Shown: in pieces, positions 63,954 to 64,000 of the stretch
How the letters are laid out: every line of letters begins with the position of its first letter
How positions within the stretch are numbered: position 1 is the first letter of the stretch
Origin: JAFGNB01 sp050304135
GTDB lineage: Bacteria; Fibrobacterota; Chitinivibrionia; Chitinivibrionales; Chitinispirillaceae
Length of the DNA: 64,000 bases
Assembly: GCA_050304135.1 (NCBI GenBank)
Contig: JBNLDC010000078.1
Span: 22,725 to 86,724 of the forward strand
Direction of reading: 5' to 3'
The notes under the pieces: model-generated
Told to the model about the DNA's origin: nothing
Seen by the model: only the letters and a program-made list of their open reading frames with translations
The model's database searches: none
Program-made: the position numbers and the translations under genes

Positions 63954-64000
63954 CGGTGCACTGAGGCCCTCGAAGTGGGGCAGGGGTGGGGGTTGAGAAA

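Overview
The window looks like a chromosomal segment of a free-living or gut-associated member of the Fibrobacterota (Fibrobacter / Chitinivibrionia lineage). The reasons are two TIGR02147-family proteins (a family best known from Fibrobacter), several secreted proteins ending in C-terminal sorting-type domains, DapL-type lysine synthesis, plant-polysaccharide enzymes (GH2, GH30) and many lipoproteins. The phylum is an inference from protein families; there is no rRNA or other marker here. I saw no rRNA, tRNA, CRISPR array, insertion sequence or phage gene.

Layout. Positions 1-7611 hold a sugar-use locus on the minus strand: an araB-galM-araD operon, a LacI-type regulator and a secreted GH2 enzyme that runs off the left edge. 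Two inverted repeats sharing the core GTTA-CG-TAAC, one in front of araB and one in front of the GH2 gene, suggest one regulon. Positions 7974-14655 hold small or secreted proteins of unknown role, an orphan solute-binding protein, and the first of two gene pairs in which a TIGR02147 protein overlaps a lipoprotein gene by ATGA. Positions 15202-20863 hold ispE, a PAP2 phosphatase, a hybrid histidine kinase and a cyclic-nucleotide-binding (CNB) domain protein. Positions 21053-28201 look like an envelope glycan or glycolipid locus (radical SAM, flippase-like protein, glycosyltransferase, FkbM methyltransferase, YfhO). Positions 28246-35338 hold two compact minus-strand operons: coiled-coil / membrane-anchored AraC / transglutaminase, and CNB / solute-binding lipoprotein / TPR. 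Positions 35600-39270 are the second TIGR02147 pair, whose partner carries seven 49-residue VCBS-type repeats. Positions 39504-48489 are mostly housekeeping and stand-alone enzymes (DUF1697, C_GCAxxG_C_C, Dabb, dapL, STAS, deacetylase, yciO, mazG) plus a secreted GH30 enzyme with an attenuator-like leader. Positions 48518-59285 hold a 2918-residue secreted protein followed by a FecR-domain protein. The right end has a Tat-exported superoxide dismutase and a tightly packed operon of an AbiEii-like nucleotidyltransferase, a 52-residue protein, a GT9 glycosyltransferase and a methyltransferase.

The best candidates for something undescribed are the repeated TIGR02147-lipoprotein pair, the leader of the GH30 gene, and the two operons at 28-35 kb that combine cytoplasmic regulators with exported proteins. 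Starts were chosen from Shine-Dalgarno spacing and often differ from the longest open frame.
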